Shown in pieces: positions 27,053 through 36,584 of a stretch of DNA of 64,000 nt. Origin of the DNA: Pandoraea bronchicola (GTDB lineage: Bacteria; Pseudomonadota; Gammaproteobacteria; Burkholderiales; Burkholderiaceae); contig NZ_CABPST010000009.1 in the NCBI RefSeq assembly GCF_902459805.1, positions 154,179-218,178 on the forward strand, read 5' to 3'. Each line of letters starts with the position of its first letter. The stretch's first letter is position 1. Below the pieces are notes generated by a model. The model was given only the letters and a program-made list of their open reading frames with translations. It was not told the origin of the DNA and ran no database searches. The translations under genes and the position numbers were made by a program.

Positions 27053-28144
27053 ATGCTGAGTCTTGCCATCGCCCTCGTCGTGTCGTTTGTCGCGACGCTG
27101 TTGATCGTCCGCTACGCGCACGTTCACTCACGCTTCTCCGGCGATAGCGATGTCGCCGGGGTACAGAAGTTTCACGTGCGCCCGGTGCCGCGCATCGGCG
27201 GCGTCGGCATCCTCGCGGGCCTGCTCGTGGCCGCCACGGCGCTCGGCGTCTCTTATCCCAAGGTGTCGCGCGACATTCTGCTGCTCATCGCCTGCGGCCT
27301 GCCGGCTTTCCTTTCCGGCTTCATCGAGGATGTGACCAAAAGGGTGACGCCGACGGTGCGCCTCGTCTGCACGATGTTCGCGGCATTGCTGGCATGGTTC
27401 ATGCTCGATATCCACATCACCCGCATCGACATCGGCTTTGTCGACCGGGCGCTGATGCTCGCCATTGTGTCGGTACCGCTTACGGTGCTGTGTGTTGCCG
27501 GCATGGCCAACGCGGTCAATATCATCGACGGCTTCAACGGGCTCGCAGCCATGGTCGCGACGATCATGTTCGCCTCGCTCGGTTATGTGGGATTTCAAGT
27601 CCAGGACCCCGTCGTGCTGACCACGTCGATGATCATGGTGGGCGCCATCCTCGGGTTCTTCATCTTCAATTTCCCAGGCGGACTGATTTTCCTGGGGGAC
27701 GGCGGGGCCTACTTCCTCGGCTTCATGCTGGCCGAAATCGCCGTGTTGCTGGTCATGCGCAACCCGCAGGTCTCGCCGTGGTATCCCGCCCTCATGGTGA
27801 TTTACCCCGCCTTCGAAGTCTGCTTCTCCATCTATCGCAAACGCTTCGTGCGCGGCATCTCGCCCGGCATTCCCGATGGCGTGCATCTGCACATGCTCGT
27901 CTACAAGCGGTTGATGCGCTGGGCCGCAGGCTCGCGCACGGCGAGCGCACTGACGCAGCGCAACTCCTTGACGTCACCGTACCTTTGGCTGCTATGCTTG
28001 CTGGCAGTGATCCCGGCGACGGTTTTCTGGCGACATAGTCTGGTGCTGGCGTTGTGCTGCGTCGCCTTCATGGTGACGTACGTCTGGCTGTACCTGCGCA
28101 TCGTTCGCTTCAAGGCGCCACGCTGGCTGATCTACAAAAAATGA
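27053..28144 (+). CDS. WecA/WbpL-like polyprenyl-phosphate sugar-1-phosphate transferase, copy 2
   Basis: 363 residues with all the motifs of copy 1 (F-I-E-D-V-T-K-R, N-A-V-N-I-I-D-G-F-N-G-L-A, F-L-G-D-G-G-A-Y-F, H-L-H-M-L-V-Y-K-R), in normal high-GC codon use. A 55-bp gap separates the copies, so they lie in the same transcript. Both look intact. They may start two different glycans, or one may be dispensable. Confidence 0.92.
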   Translation: MLSLAIALVVSFVATLLIVRYAHVHSRFSGDSDVAGVQKFHVRPVPRIGGVGILAGLLVAATALGVSYPKVSRDILLLIACGLPAFLSGFIEDVTKRVTPTVRLVCTMFAALLAWFMLDIHITRIDIGFVDRALMLAIVSVPLTVLCVAGMANAVNIIDGFNGLAAMVATIMFASLGYVGFQVQDPVVLTTSMIMVGAILGFFIFNFPGGLIFLGDGGAYFLGFMLAEIAVLLVMRNPQVSPWYPALMVIYPAFEVCFSIYRKRFVRGISPGIPDGVHLHMLVYKRLMRWAAGSRTASALTQRNSLTSPYLWLLCLLAVIPATVFWRHSLVLALCCVAFMVTYVWLYLRIVRFKAPRWLIYKK

Positions 28145-28238
28145 ACGACCCCGGGGGCGATGCGCCGAAGGTGTATAGCCTCAGCACGCGACATCCCTCC
28201 GGATCGGGACAACAAGACAAGACAGCGCCACCTACGCG

Positions 28239-29252
28239 ATGCGTGACATCTATGCCATCGGCGACCTGCAAGGTTGCCAAACGTCGTTTGAACAACTGCT
28301 CGCACGCCTGCCTCAGGATGCGGATCTCTGGCTGGCCGGCGACCTCGTCAACCGTGGTCCGCGTTCGCTCGACACGCTGCGTCAGGTTATCGCGCTGGGC
28401 CACCGCGCGACGGCCATCCTCGGCAATCACGATCTGCATTTGCTGGCCGTGGCCGCAGGTGTGCGTCAGGCCCACGGCAGCGACACCATCGACGACATTC
28501 TCAACGCGCCCGACCGCGATGCCCTCATCGACTGGGTTCGCCATCTGCCGCTCGCACACCTCGCGCATGGCCATCTGATGGTGCATGCCGGTGTGCTGCC
28601 GCAATGGGACGCCACCCAGGTCATCACGCTCGCCCGCGACGTAGAGACGCAATTGCGTGGCCCAAACTGGAAGACGTTCCTCTCGCGCATGTTCGGCAAT
28701 CAGCCCGATCAGTGGCAAGAGGGGCTGAGCGACGAGGACCGTCAGCGTCTCACGATCAACGCACTCACCCGTATGCGCTTTTGCACGGCCGACGGACGCA
28801 TCGACTTCAAGATCAAAGAAGGCGCCGATGCGGCCACGACCGAACTGAAGCCCTGGTTCGACGCGCCGGGCCGTCGCACGACCGACGTCACGGTGGTGTT
28901 CGGTCACTGGTCAGCACTCGGTCTGGTGATGCGCGAGAATGTGCTCGGACTCGACACGGGCTGCGTCTGGGGCGGCCAATTGACGGCGGTGAAGCTCGCC
29001 AGTTCACTCGCCGGGCGCGATCTGATTCAGATCGATTGCCCGCAGATTCGCGATCCGTTTGCGTTCGCGGACAGTAAGAAGCGCGGCAAGATGAAAAAGG
29101 CCGATAAGGCCGAAGACGCCATCAAGGCCGCGAAAGCCGAGAAGCTCGGCAAGGGCGCGCGCAAGCTCGACAAGGCCGATAAACCCGCGAAAGCCGATAA
29201 GATTCAGCGGGTCGACAAGATCGACAAGGAAACAAAGCGCAAAAGCGCTTGA
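28239..29252 (+). CDS. apaH: Symmetrical bis(5'-nucleosyl)-tetraphosphatase with Lys-rich tail
   Basis: 337 residues. ApaH hydrolyses Ap4A to two ADP and can decap Np4-RNA. Metal motifs G-D-L-Q-G-C (~8-13), G-D-L-V-N-R-G-P and G-N-H-D are intact. The catalytic part ends near residue 275, the usual length. Then comes a tail of about 60 residues made of Lys, Ala and Asp in K-A-D-K and K-L-D-K units, not found in the enteric enzyme. The tail is probably disordered and strongly basic. A terminator follows. Confidence 0.93.
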   Translation: MRDIYAIGDLQGCQTSFEQLLARLPQDADLWLAGDLVNRGPRSLDTLRQVIALGHRATAILGNHDLHLLAVAAGVRQAHGSDTIDDILNAPDRDALIDWVRHLPLAHLAHGHLMVHAGVLPQWDATQVITLARDVETQLRGPNWKTFLSRMFGNQPDQWQEGLSDEDRQRLTINALTRMRFCTADGRIDFKIKEGADAATTELKPWFDAPGRRTTDVTVVFGHWSALGLVMRENVLGLDTGCVWGGQLTAVKLASSLAGRDLIQIDCPQIRDPFAFADSKKRGKMKKADKAEDAIKAAKAEKLGKGARKLDKADKPAKADKIQRVDKIDKETKRKSA

Positions 29253-29289
29253 AGACGGACCGCGCTCACCGCCATCTCCAGGTCAAACG

Positions 29290-29316
29290 AAAACGGCGCC
29301 TTACTGGCGCCGTTTT
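29290..29316. terminator. Bidirectional terminator between apaH and plsC
   Basis: Perfect 11-bp stem AAAACGGCGCC TTACT GGCGCCGTTTT with A and T tracts on both sides. Confidence 0.9.
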
Positions 29317-29340
29317 TCATGCCGGTATACGTCACTCGCG

Positions 29341-30174
29341 TCAGACCTGAACCGCCTGCGCCCCATCGCCTTCCTCGTCGCCCAACACTACCGAATCACG
29401 CGAGCCGACCGAGCCGCTTTGCGGCAGCACCGCCTCAGGCAAGAATCGCTGTAACGCATCGCCAACGGCCTTCTGCGCACCGAGTGCGAATTCGCGCCGA
29501 TGTTGCCCTTCCTGCGGAGACTGGGGTTCGCCGATCGACAGGCGCACCGTCATGGGAGGTGCACGCAGAATCATGTCGATGGACTCGATCAGACTCATCT
29601 CGCCAATGTATGCCGGTGCCATCGTATGTCGTCCGCTCGCGGCATCGGTATAGAACAGGCAGAGCGGCTGCACGGGCTTACCGGTACTCACCGGCGCTTG
29701 CAGCAGGTTGGCGTGAAACGGCAACAGACTACGGCCATCCGTAGTCGTGCCCTCAGGGAAAACCGTGATGATGTCGCCGTCGCGCAGACAATCGGACAGG
29801 TAATGCATGATCCGGCGCGCATCGGCACGGCGCTCTCGTTGCAGGAAGATCGTGCGCGTCTGCACACACAGCCAACCGACCAACGGCCAATGGCGAATCT
29901 CTGCCTTCGCGACGAAGCGCACCGGTTGCCACGCATTGATCGCGAAGATATCGATCCACGACACGTGATTGCACAGCAGCATCACGCCGCTGTTGGGCAA
30001 CGCGGCATGCTGCTCGACCTCGAGACGCATGCCGCACAGCTTGAGCAACTTCTGCGACCACGCACGAATGCGACGATGCTTCGCCGCCTCGGACAGAAAC
30101 GGGAAGAACAGCAACGCAGTCAGCAGGCCGCGCAAGAGGTGCAGGCCGAGACGAATTTTTTTGATTAACAACAC
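29341..30174 (-). CDS. plsC: 1-acyl-sn-glycerol-3-phosphate acyltransferase
   Basis: 277 residues. An N-terminal membrane segment is followed by the acyltransferase motif N-H-V-S-W-I-D (HX4D, ~residues 70-76) and F-P-E-G-T-T-T-D-G. It makes phosphatidic acid or acylates a related lipid at the inner membrane. The C-terminal part is longer than in short PlsC forms. It starts 12 bp after the pyrC' stop, so it may be read from the pyr transcript. Confidence 0.92.
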   Translation of the reverse strand: MLLIKKIRLGLHLLRGLLTALLFFPFLSEAAKHRRIRAWSQKLLKLCGMRLEVEQHAALPNSGVMLLCNHVSWIDIFAINAWQPVRFVAKAEIRHWPLVGWLCVQTRTIFLQRERRADARRIMHYLSDCLRDGDIITVFPEGTTTDGRSLLPFHANLLQAPVSTGKPVQPLCLFYTDAASGRHTMAPAYIGEMSLIESIDMILRAPPMTVRLSIGEPQSPQEGQHRREFALGAQKAVGDALQRFLPEAVLPQSGSVGSRDSVVLGDEEGDGAQAVQV

Positions 30175-30186
30175 GGCAATCGCATC

Positions 30187-31455
30187 CTAAACGGCGAGGG
30201 TTTCGTGCGCCACGCGGCCACCGACCAGCGTGAAACGTACGCGACCCGGCAATTCGTATCCCAGGAACGGGGTGTTGTGGCCGGCGCTGCGCAACGTCTG
30301 CGCGCCAACCGTCCAGTGCGCCGACGGTGCGAACACGCAAACATCGGCCGGCTGCCCCGGCGCGAGACGGCCTGCGCCCGGCGCTACCGCTACGAGGCGC
30401 TGTGCCGGCCCGTGCGTCACACGTGCCAACGCATCGACCAGCGGCACGCGCGACTCGTCGGCCCATTTCAGGACCAGCGACAGGAGCAGTTCCAGTCCGC
30501 TCGCGCCCGGCACAGCTTGCGCAAACGGCACCAGACGCGCATCGGCAGCGAGCGGTGTATGGTCCGAGCAGATGGCGTCAATCGTGCCGTCCCGTGCCGC
30601 CTCTCGCATGGCCTCACGGTCCCGTTGACCCCGCAGCGGCGGATCGAGCCGGTACTGGGCATCAAAATAACCGATATCCATGTCGGTCAGATGGAGATGG
30701 TGTGCGGCGACGTCGCACGTGACCGGCAACCCTTCTGCCTTTGCGGCTCGCACCAGCGCCAGCCCTGCGGCAGACGACAAACGGCACAGATGCACCCGCG
30801 TGCCCGTAACGCGAACGAGTTCGAGAAACGTGTGGAGTGCGATCGTCTCGGCGGCCACCGGAATACCCGCCAGGCCAAGACGCGAGGCAACGGCCCCGCT
30901 GGCAGCCACCCCGCCCGCCGCCAGTGCGGTATCTTGCGCACGCAACCATACCGTCAGCCCGAACGTGCCTGCGTATTGGAGCGCGCGCAACAACGTGCGG
31001 TTATCGGGCATCGGCGCATTGGCCTGCGAAAGCCCGATGCAACCCGCCTGCGTCAACTGCGCCATTTCCGTGAGTTCGCGGCCCGCGAGGCCGACCGTCA
31101 GCGCACCCAAGGGGTGTACCTGCGCAAGATGCGTGGCGCTGGCGCGCAATTGCAGCATCTCGACAAGATCGGGCTCGTCCAGCACAGGGTCGGTATCGGG
31201 GGGACAAACCACGCGCGTCACGCCGCCCGCGAGCGCTGCGGCCGCTTCGCTGGACGCCGTCATGCGGCGCGCGGCCAGATCGACGAGCCCCGGCATGATC
31301 GCCAACCCCGTCGCGTCAACAGTGCGCTCGGCCGTAAAGTCGCCAGGCACCGCGCCCAGCGCAGCGATTTTTCCTTCGGCGATGAAGACGTCCTGAACCT
31401 GGTCGGTTCGGGTCGCGGGATCAATGACGCGACCACCCTTCAAATGCAGTTTCAT
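30187..31455 (-). CDS. pyrX: Dihydroorotase-like subunit PyrC' (metal-binding motif lost)
   Basis: 422 residues with amidohydrolase fold. In active type I dihydroorotases the strand after P-G-L/F-V-D carries H-x-H; here residues 54-65 read M-P-G-L-V-D-L-A-A-R-R-M, so both His are absent. S-D-H-T-P in the C-terminal half is kept. In pseudomonads such an inactive PyrC' is needed to assemble aspartate transcarbamoylase with PyrB. It follows pyrB by seven bases, supporting that role. A catalytic dihydroorotase should be elsewhere in the genome. Confidence 0.9.
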   Translation of the reverse strand: MKLHLKGGRVIDPATRTDQVQDVFIAEGKIAALGAVPGDFTAERTVDATGLAIMPGLVDLAARRMTASSEAAAALAGGVTRVVCPPDTDPVLDEPDLVEMLQLRASATHLAQVHPLGALTVGLAGRELTEMAQLTQAGCIGLSQANAPMPDNRTLLRALQYAGTFGLTVWLRAQDTALAAGGVAASGAVASRLGLAGIPVAAETIALHTFLELVRVTGTRVHLCRLSSAAGLALVRAAKAEGLPVTCDVAAHHLHLTDMDIGYFDAQYRLDPPLRGQRDREAMREAARDGTIDAICSDHTPLAADARLVPFAQAVPGASGLELLLSLVLKWADESRVPLVDALARVTHGPAQRLVAVAPGAGRLAPGQPADVCVFAPSAHWTVGAQTLRSAGHNTPFLGYELPGRVRFTLVGGRVAHETLAV

Positions 31456-31462
31456 GGTGCGC

Positions 31463-32440
31463 TTACCCGTGGTTTGCGGCGACGATGCTCATCACCGCCA
31501 TGCGCACGGCAATGCCGAACGACACTTGTTCGAGAATGACCGACTGCGGGCCGTCTGCGACCGCCGAATCGATCTCCACGCCGCGGTTCATCGGACCAGG
31601 ATGCATGACGATGGCATCGGGCCTGGCCAACGCCAGACGCTCCGGCGTCAGGCCGTAATACTTGAAGTACTCGGCGGCGGACGGCAGCAACGCACCGTTC
31701 ATCCGCTCGTTCTGCAAACGCAACATGATGATCACGTCGACGTCGCGGAGCCCTTCGTTCATGTCGTGAAACACACGCACGCCGAGTTGCTCCAGCCCCG
31801 TGGGCAGGAGGGTTCGCGGACCGATGGCGCGCACTTCCGGCACGCCGAGCGTCGTGAGCGCGTGAATGTCCGAACGCGCCACGCGCGAATGCAGAATGTC
31901 GCCGACGATTGCGACCGTCAGGTTCTGAAATTCGCCCTTGTGATGGCGAATCGTGTACATGTCGAGCAAGCCCTGCGTGGGGTGCGCGTGACGCCCGTCG
32001 CCAGCGTTGATGACATGCACATGCGGCGCACAATGCTCGGCAATCAGATACGGCGCCCCCGACTGGGCGTGACGCACGACGAACAGGTCCGCGTGCATCG
32101 CCGACAGATTGCCAATGGTATCGAGCAACGTTTCGCCCTGGCTCGTTGACGACGCGTTGATATTCAGATTCAGCACATCGGCCGACAGGCGGGCCGCCGC
32201 GATTTCAAACGTCGTTCGCGTACGCGTCGAATTCTCGAAGAAGAGATTGAAGACTGACTTGCCGCTCAGCAGCGGCACCTTCTTGACGTCGGCATCGTTC
32301 ACGCTAACGAACTGCGTGGCGGTGTCGAGAATGTGCGTCAGCACAGCACGCGGCAACCCCTCTACCGTCAGCAAATGCTTGAGTTCACCGTTACGGTTGA
32401 GTTGGGGGTGGCCGCGTCGGCCGAGGATTCCGTTAGCCAT
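31463..32440 (-). CDS. pyrB: Aspartate carbamoyltransferase catalytic subunit
   Basis: 325 residues. The carbamoyl phosphate motif [13 protein letters not shown] (~residues 68-80) and H-P-T-Q (~150) are intact, as is the aspartate-binding region. It catalyses the first committed step of pyrimidine synthesis. It is followed directly by pyrC' and preceded by ruvX with about 75 bp between; no pyrR lies between ruvX and pyrB here. Confidence 0.97.
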   Translation of the reverse strand: MANGILGRRGHPQLNRNGELKHLLTVEGLPRAVLTHILDTATQFVSVNDADVKKVPLLSGKSVFNLFFENSTRTRTTFEIAAARLSADVLNLNINASSTSQGETLLDTIGNLSAMHADLFVVRHAQSGAPYLIAEHCAPHVHVINAGDGRHAHPTQGLLDMYTIRHHKGEFQNLTVAIVGDILHSRVARSDIHALTTLGVPEVRAIGPRTLLPTGLEQLGVRVFHDMNEGLRDVDVIIMLRLQNERMNGALLPSAAEYFKYYGLTPERLALARPDAIVMHPGPMNRGVEIDSAVADGPQSVILEQVSFGIAVRMAVMSIVAANHG

Positions 32441-32517
32441 ACTGGGGGGATTCCTTGCCGGCGTGACGTTGTGTGGCGTCGCGCAGAAGACTGTCAGGCG
32501 TAATGCCGGTCCGGAGG

Positions 32518-32946
32518 TCAGGCAGGCACATGCTCGTCGAAGTACTGCTGGAGGATGATGCGGGCGGCTTCGGCATCGAGCGATGTCTTTTGCGAGACCT
32601 TGACACCCGCCTCAGCCAGCGACGCCGCGGCAGCAACCGACGAGTAACGTTCGTCGACCCACACCACCGGCACGTCGAATCGCCCGTTGAGTTGATTTCC
32701 GAAGCGCTTGGCTTGCTGCGTCATCGCGTGGGGCGTGCCGTCAGGATGGCACGGCAGCCCGACGACGATGAGTTCCGGTTGCCACTCGGCAATGAGCTTG
32801 CCGGTCTCGGCGAACCGGACTTCGCGGTTCAGGTTGGCAAGAACGGTGAGTGCGCGGGCTTCGCGCAACAGGAGATTGCCGATCGCCACACCGATCCGGC
32901 GCTCGCCGTAATCGAAGGCGAGTACCGTGGCACTGCCTGCCGTCAT
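32518..32946 (-). CDS. ruvX: Putative Holliday junction resolvase / pre-16S rRNA nuclease YqgF
   Basis: 142 residues. [13 protein letters not shown] near the start has the first catalytic Asp, and V-V-G-L-P and V-D-E-R-Y-S-S complete the RNase H-like core. It overlaps the yqgE stop by four bases, a widely conserved pairing. Role in 16S rRNA end processing is established for the family. Confidence 0.95.
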   Translation of the reverse strand: MTAGSATVLAFDYGERRIGVAIGNLLLREARALTVLANLNREVRFAETGKLIAEWQPELIVVGLPCHPDGTPHAMTQQAKRFGNQLNGRFDVPVVWVDERYSSVAAAASLAEAGVKVSQKTSLDAEAARIILQQYFDEHVPA

Positions 32947-33512
32947 GCGTGACCTGCGTCAGCGGAAAGCATAGACGACGTCACGCCCAGCAGGGCCAGC
33001 GCCGCATCGAAGCGTTCTGCCGGCGGTACGTCGAACACGATGCCCGGGTCGGCGGCAACGGTCAGCCAGCCGTTGCGGCCGATCTCGTCTTCCAGTTGCC
33101 CCGCGCTCCACCCCGAGTGTCCGAGCGTCAGCAGGAAACGGCTCGGCCCCTGACCGTTGGCCACGGCTTCGAGTACGTCTTTCGATGTCGTCATCTCGAG
33201 ACCACCCGGCACCGACAGCGACGAGCTGTACGGTGTGCCGGTCGACTCATGCAGCACAAAGCCGCGCTCGGTCTGCACCGGACCGCCGAAGAACACCGGC
33301 TGATGCGCCAGAGGATCGATTTCCAGCTTCAGATCGAGACGCTCGAAGAGCGACTGCAGATCGATGTCGGTAGGACGGTTGATGACCAGCCCGATCGCGC
33401 CTTTCTCGCTGTGCTCGCACAGGTACACGACGGTGCCGGAAAACGTCGGATCGGCCATGCCCGGCATGGCGATGAGGAACTGATTCGTGAGATTGATACG
33501 GTCGTTCGGCAT
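32943..33512 (-). CDS. YqgE/AlgH family protein
   Basis: 189 residues from ATG 33512. Typical features are [10 protein letters not shown] near the start, [10 protein letters not shown], and [14 protein letters not shown] near the C terminus. The open frame extends 82 codons upstream, but family length and the start of conservation favour 33512; ATG 33641 is an alternative. Neither has a strong ribosome binding site. Function is not settled for the family. Confidence 0.85.
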   Translation of the reverse strand: MPNDRINLTNQFLIAMPGMADPTFSGTVVYLCEHSEKGAIGLVINRPTDIDLQSLFERLDLKLEIDPLAHQPVFFGGPVQTERGFVLHESTGTPYSSSLSVPGGLEMTTSKDVLEAVANGQGPSRFLLTLGHSGWSAGQLEDEIGRNGWLTVAADPGIVFDVPPAERFDAALALLGVTSSMLSADAGHA

Positions 33513-33688
33513 AGGGCCAAAGTTTATCGGAACCTGTTTGACGGTCTGCCGCCCGGTGCCGCACGCCGCAGCGAGGACATTGACCTCGGGCGGGCTCGCA
33601 GCACCTGCCTGCGGCCGGTCAGCGGACGAACTTTTCCGCATCGTGGTACGGCCATCGGCCGCCAAAGGCGACCTTTGCGCCGACTTTA

Positions 33689-35080
33689 TCACGGAACGTC
33701 GCGCCCGGTGACGAGCCGCTGCCCGAACACACTGGCATCCAGCGCGCGCTCGCGCCACATTGCCATGTCGGCAATCAGGTCGGGCCGTGATTCGGGATAC
33801 GTGTCGGCGGCGAACTGGTGAAGCATGCCGCGCAACGCCTTGACGGTCATCGCGAGCGCCGCCGGACCGCCTGGCTCCGCTGGCGGCGAAACCGCGAGAC
33901 GCTCACCCGTCGCGGCCACCGCCGCCGCGAGCCGTGCAACGGGCGCCAGTCCGATGGCGGCGGAGTATTCCGCGACCTTCGCCGCCACCGCAGGATCGTT
34001 CAAATTCGGAAGCGCCTCATCGGCCAGGCTGAGGAAGGTCTGGCAAACGTCCTGACGCACCGCCAACGGGCCGATGCGCAACCAGTCGCGCGAACTGCTG
34101 CCTGCGCCCTGCTTTTGCGCAGCTTGAGCGGCATCGGCCAACGGCTCGGGCAGATGGCCGGGTCGGCGCAGCACGCCGAAATCGGCCAGCAGCGTGCCGA
34201 GCCAGCTATCCGGGGCCTGCGCATGCCATGTCGCAAGGGTTTCGAGCAAATCATGACCAGGCACCGCTTCATTGGCGCCCTTTCCACCGGCGCCTGCCGT
34301 TGCAGACGCAGTCGTCGCGGAAGCGTCCTGAGCCTGCTGCGGCCCACTGGGACGGGTCAATTGCTTGCGCAAGGCCAGATTCATCCGCCCAATCTGGCGT
34401 TTGTCGGCCAGACTCAGCGGGGCTCGGGCAAACCGCAGCCACGCCGCGGCCAGACGCCAGTAATCGAGTGGCGCCGTCGCCCCGGCACGGTGCAGATCCG
34501 CCGCGAGATCGGCCAGTTGCCCCAGCGCCGCCGTGGTGTCGGTTGCGTCCGCATCGGGGCGCAACAGGCGCAACAGAACTCGCTCAACGTCCGCGCGCAA
34601 GGGTGCCGTGCCAGCAGGTAGCCCGTGCAGGCGCGGGTGTGCGACCACCCATCCTGCCATCCGCAGCTCGCCCGGCGAGGGTGCCCCGGACCAGTTCTCG
34701 AACGCAACGCCGGCGTCGGCGGCGGCAGGCGCCGCCACGGGAGTCGCCCCCGCCTGCCAGATGTCGCGTTCGAACTGGCGCAGCGCGTTGCGCTGGGCGT
34801 CCTGACTGCCCGGCTGCCCATACGCCGCCTCGGCAATGGCCTGAACAAGGCGTTCGCCGTGCAGCGCCCAATCGGCGTGACCGCTCGACTGGAGCAGCCG
34901 ATTGGCCCGTCGCAACGGCCCAAGCGCTGCCGCAGGGCCGTTTGACCAGGCGTCGGACGCTTCGGTCAGCGCTTCCGCCACCTCGGGCAGACGCCACAAG
35001 GGGGTCGTATCACGCATCTCGCGCGTGGGGGTTCCGGGGGTGTTGATGGTGGTGTCGGAAGGCGTTTGCGGCGTCACCAT
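33689..35080 (-). CDS. Unrecognised 463-residue helical protein
   Basis: I do not recognise this protein. It is Ala/Leu/Arg-rich, all-helical by composition, and has no signal peptide or membrane segment. A Pro/Thr-rich N-terminal tail precedes P-L-W-R-L-P-E-V-A-E-A-L (~residues 27-38). A low-complexity Ala/Thr/Gly linker sits near residues 250-275. Repeated Trp-Leu-Arg motifs suggest helical repeats. It lies between rubredoxin and yqgE, where several Burkholderiales carry the Pil-Chp twitching chemosensory genes; it could be an unrelated insert or a remnant of the helical N-terminal part of a ChpA-like kinase. This is only an inference from gene order. Confidence 0.65.
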   Translation of the reverse strand: MVTPQTPSDTTINTPGTPTREMRDTTPLWRLPEVAEALTEASDAWSNGPAAALGPLRRANRLLQSSGHADWALHGERLVQAIAEAAYGQPGSQDAQRNALRQFERDIWQAGATPVAAPAAADAGVAFENWSGAPSPGELRMAGWVVAHPRLHGLPAGTAPLRADVERVLLRLLRPDADATDTTAALGQLADLAADLHRAGATAPLDYWRLAAAWLRFARAPLSLADKRQIGRMNLALRKQLTRPSGPQQAQDASATTASATAGAGGKGANEAVPGHDLLETLATWHAQAPDSWLGTLLADFGVLRRPGHLPEPLADAAQAAQKQGAGSSSRDWLRIGPLAVRQDVCQTFLSLADEALPNLNDPAVAAKVAEYSAAIGLAPVARLAAAVAATGERLAVSPPAEPGGPAALAMTVKALRGMLHQFAADTYPESRPDLIADMAMWRERALDASVFGQRLVTGRDVP

Positions 35081-35272
35081 AGGCCATCTCCTGGCCGTGC
35101 GGCCGGTCTTCGTAAATGCGGGCGGGAAGTCCGCTGCGTCACCGGTCCAGCCAACGGCCGGGCGGATCGTCGAGCGCCGTGCCGTGCAGACGGCTTCACG
35201 GCGCTCGGCGATATCGGAGAACGCGGCAAACGCGCGGGGATCGCGGAAAACAGGCGGCCGAGCCGCCCATCC

Positions 35273-35443
35273 TCAGATCTGCACCATCTCGAAATCTTCC
35301 TTGCGCGCGCCGCACTCGGGGCAGGTCCAGTTGATGGGCACGTCTTCCCAGCGCGTGCCGGGGGCGATGCCCTCGTCGGGCAAACCTGCCTCTTCGTCGT
35401 AAATCCAACCGCAAATGAGGCACATCCAGCTCTTGTATTCCAT
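35273..35443 (-). CDS. rubA: Rubredoxin
   Basis: 56 residues. C-L-I-C-G and C-P-E-C-G each supply the CxxC pair that holds one iron, and W-I-Y-D-E-E-A-G and D-W/P-I-N-W-T-C-P are typical. It starts at ATG 35443, where MEYKSWMC begins; the open frame extends upstream. It is a small electron carrier. About 190 bp without a visible gene separate it from the 463-residue gene. Confidence 0.96.
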   Translation of the reverse strand: MEYKSWMCLICGWIYDEEAGLPDEGIAPGTRWEDVPINWTCPECGARKEDFEMVQI

Positions 35444-35657
35444 TCTTTCTTCAGCGACGAGCGTTCCGTTACAATGGCTTGTCAACCGCTTCGGGTCCCG
35501 CCGGCAGAGATGTCGTGCGGTGGTGTGGGAACCCTGCCGGTGCATTGTCCCGACAGGTGCTGCCCACGGCGCTTTTCAGCGCTCCGAAACGGGCATTTAA
35601 GGCGTGATGGTACCAACGAACCCAAGGCCTGACCAGATCGCCGTCTATCCTGCTTCC

Positions 35658-36494
35658 ATGCACACTGAATCCCCTCCCATTCTTCTGACCTTCGGGCTCT
35701 CCGATCCCACTTCGGCAACCGGCGTTCAGGCCGACCTGCTGACCTTCGCCAGCATGGGCGGCTACGGCGTATCGGTACTCACCGGCTACTCCTCCCAGGA
35801 CTCACGCGCTTGCGATGATGTCCAACCGATCGATCCGGACTGGATCGCCGACCAGGCGCGCATGCTGCTGGAGGACATGCCGGTAGCCGCCTTCAAGGTC
35901 GGGAGCGCCGTCAACGCCGAAAACGTCGCGGCGATTGCCGAGATCGTGGCCGATTACGACGAGACACCGCTGGTGGTGGCGCCCGATTTCGGGCTGGCAG
36001 GCGAGCATCTGCTCTCCGCAGACGAGTTGCGCGAGGCCACGGCCAGCCTTCTCGTGCCGCAGGCCAGTGTGCTCGTCGTGAGCCCGGCCAGCGCCGTTGC
36101 ACTGGCGCAGACCGTCACCGAGAACGAGAACCTTTCGCTCGACGAAGCGGTCTCCATCCTGCTGGAGAACGGTTGCGAGTTCGTTCTGGTGAGCGACAGC
36201 AACGCCCCGCAATTCACGCACACGCTCTACGCCGACGGCGGCATCATCCGCGAAGACGCCTGGGACCGTCCTCCCCACAATGTGGCTGGCGCCATCGACA
36301 CACTGGCGGCTGCCGTCACCGCGATGCTCGCCAACGGCCTTGCCGTGCCCGAGGCGGTGCGCGAGGCACAGGAATATTTGCAGCAGGTGCTGGAAAATGC
36401 CTTCCGCCCCGGCATGGGACGCCATTTCCCCGACCGGTTCTTCTGGGCCCGCAGCGAAGAGAACGATCAGGAAGGCGCACCGCCCGAAGCCTGA
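35658..36494 (+). CDS. ThiD-like hydroxymethylpyrimidine kinase family protein, divergent active site
   Basis: 278 residues of ribokinase fold. The N-terminal substrate loop reads G-L-S-D-P-T-S-A-T-G-V-Q-A-D-L where ThiD usually has G-S-D-P-S-G-G-A-G-I-Q-A-D. Near residues 205-215 the anion-hole region reads H-N-V-A-G-A-I-D-T-L; ThiD normally has G-T-G-C with a catalytic Cys, while other PfkB kinases have G-A-G-D. So the Cys is missing and an Asp stands nearby. It may still be a pyrimidine or pyridoxal kinase, or have lost activity. Divergent from rubredoxin. Confidence 0.75.
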   Translation: MHTESPPILLTFGLSDPTSATGVQADLLTFASMGGYGVSVLTGYSSQDSRACDDVQPIDPDWIADQARMLLEDMPVAAFKVGSAVNAENVAAIAEIVADYDETPLVVAPDFGLAGEHLLSADELREATASLLVPQASVLVVSPASAVALAQTVTENENLSLDEAVSILLENGCEFVLVSDSNAPQFTHTLYADGGIIREDAWDRPPHNVAGAIDTLAAAVTAMLANGLAVPEAVREAQEYLQQVLENAFRPGMGRHFPDRFFWARSEENDQEGAPPEA

Positions 36495-36522
36495 GCCATC
36501 GATGGGAGATACCGGAAAGCAC

Positions 36523-36554
36523 AACGCCCGCGAATGTCGCGGGCGTTTGTTTTT
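36523..36554. terminator. Terminator between thiD-like gene and the oligosaccharyltransferase gene
   Basis: Perfect 11-bp stem AACGCCCGCGA / TCGCGGGCGTT with three-base loop and a T-rich tail. Confidence 0.9.
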
Positions 36555-36584
36555 ACGGGCGGTGTCAGCACGCCATCCATGCCG

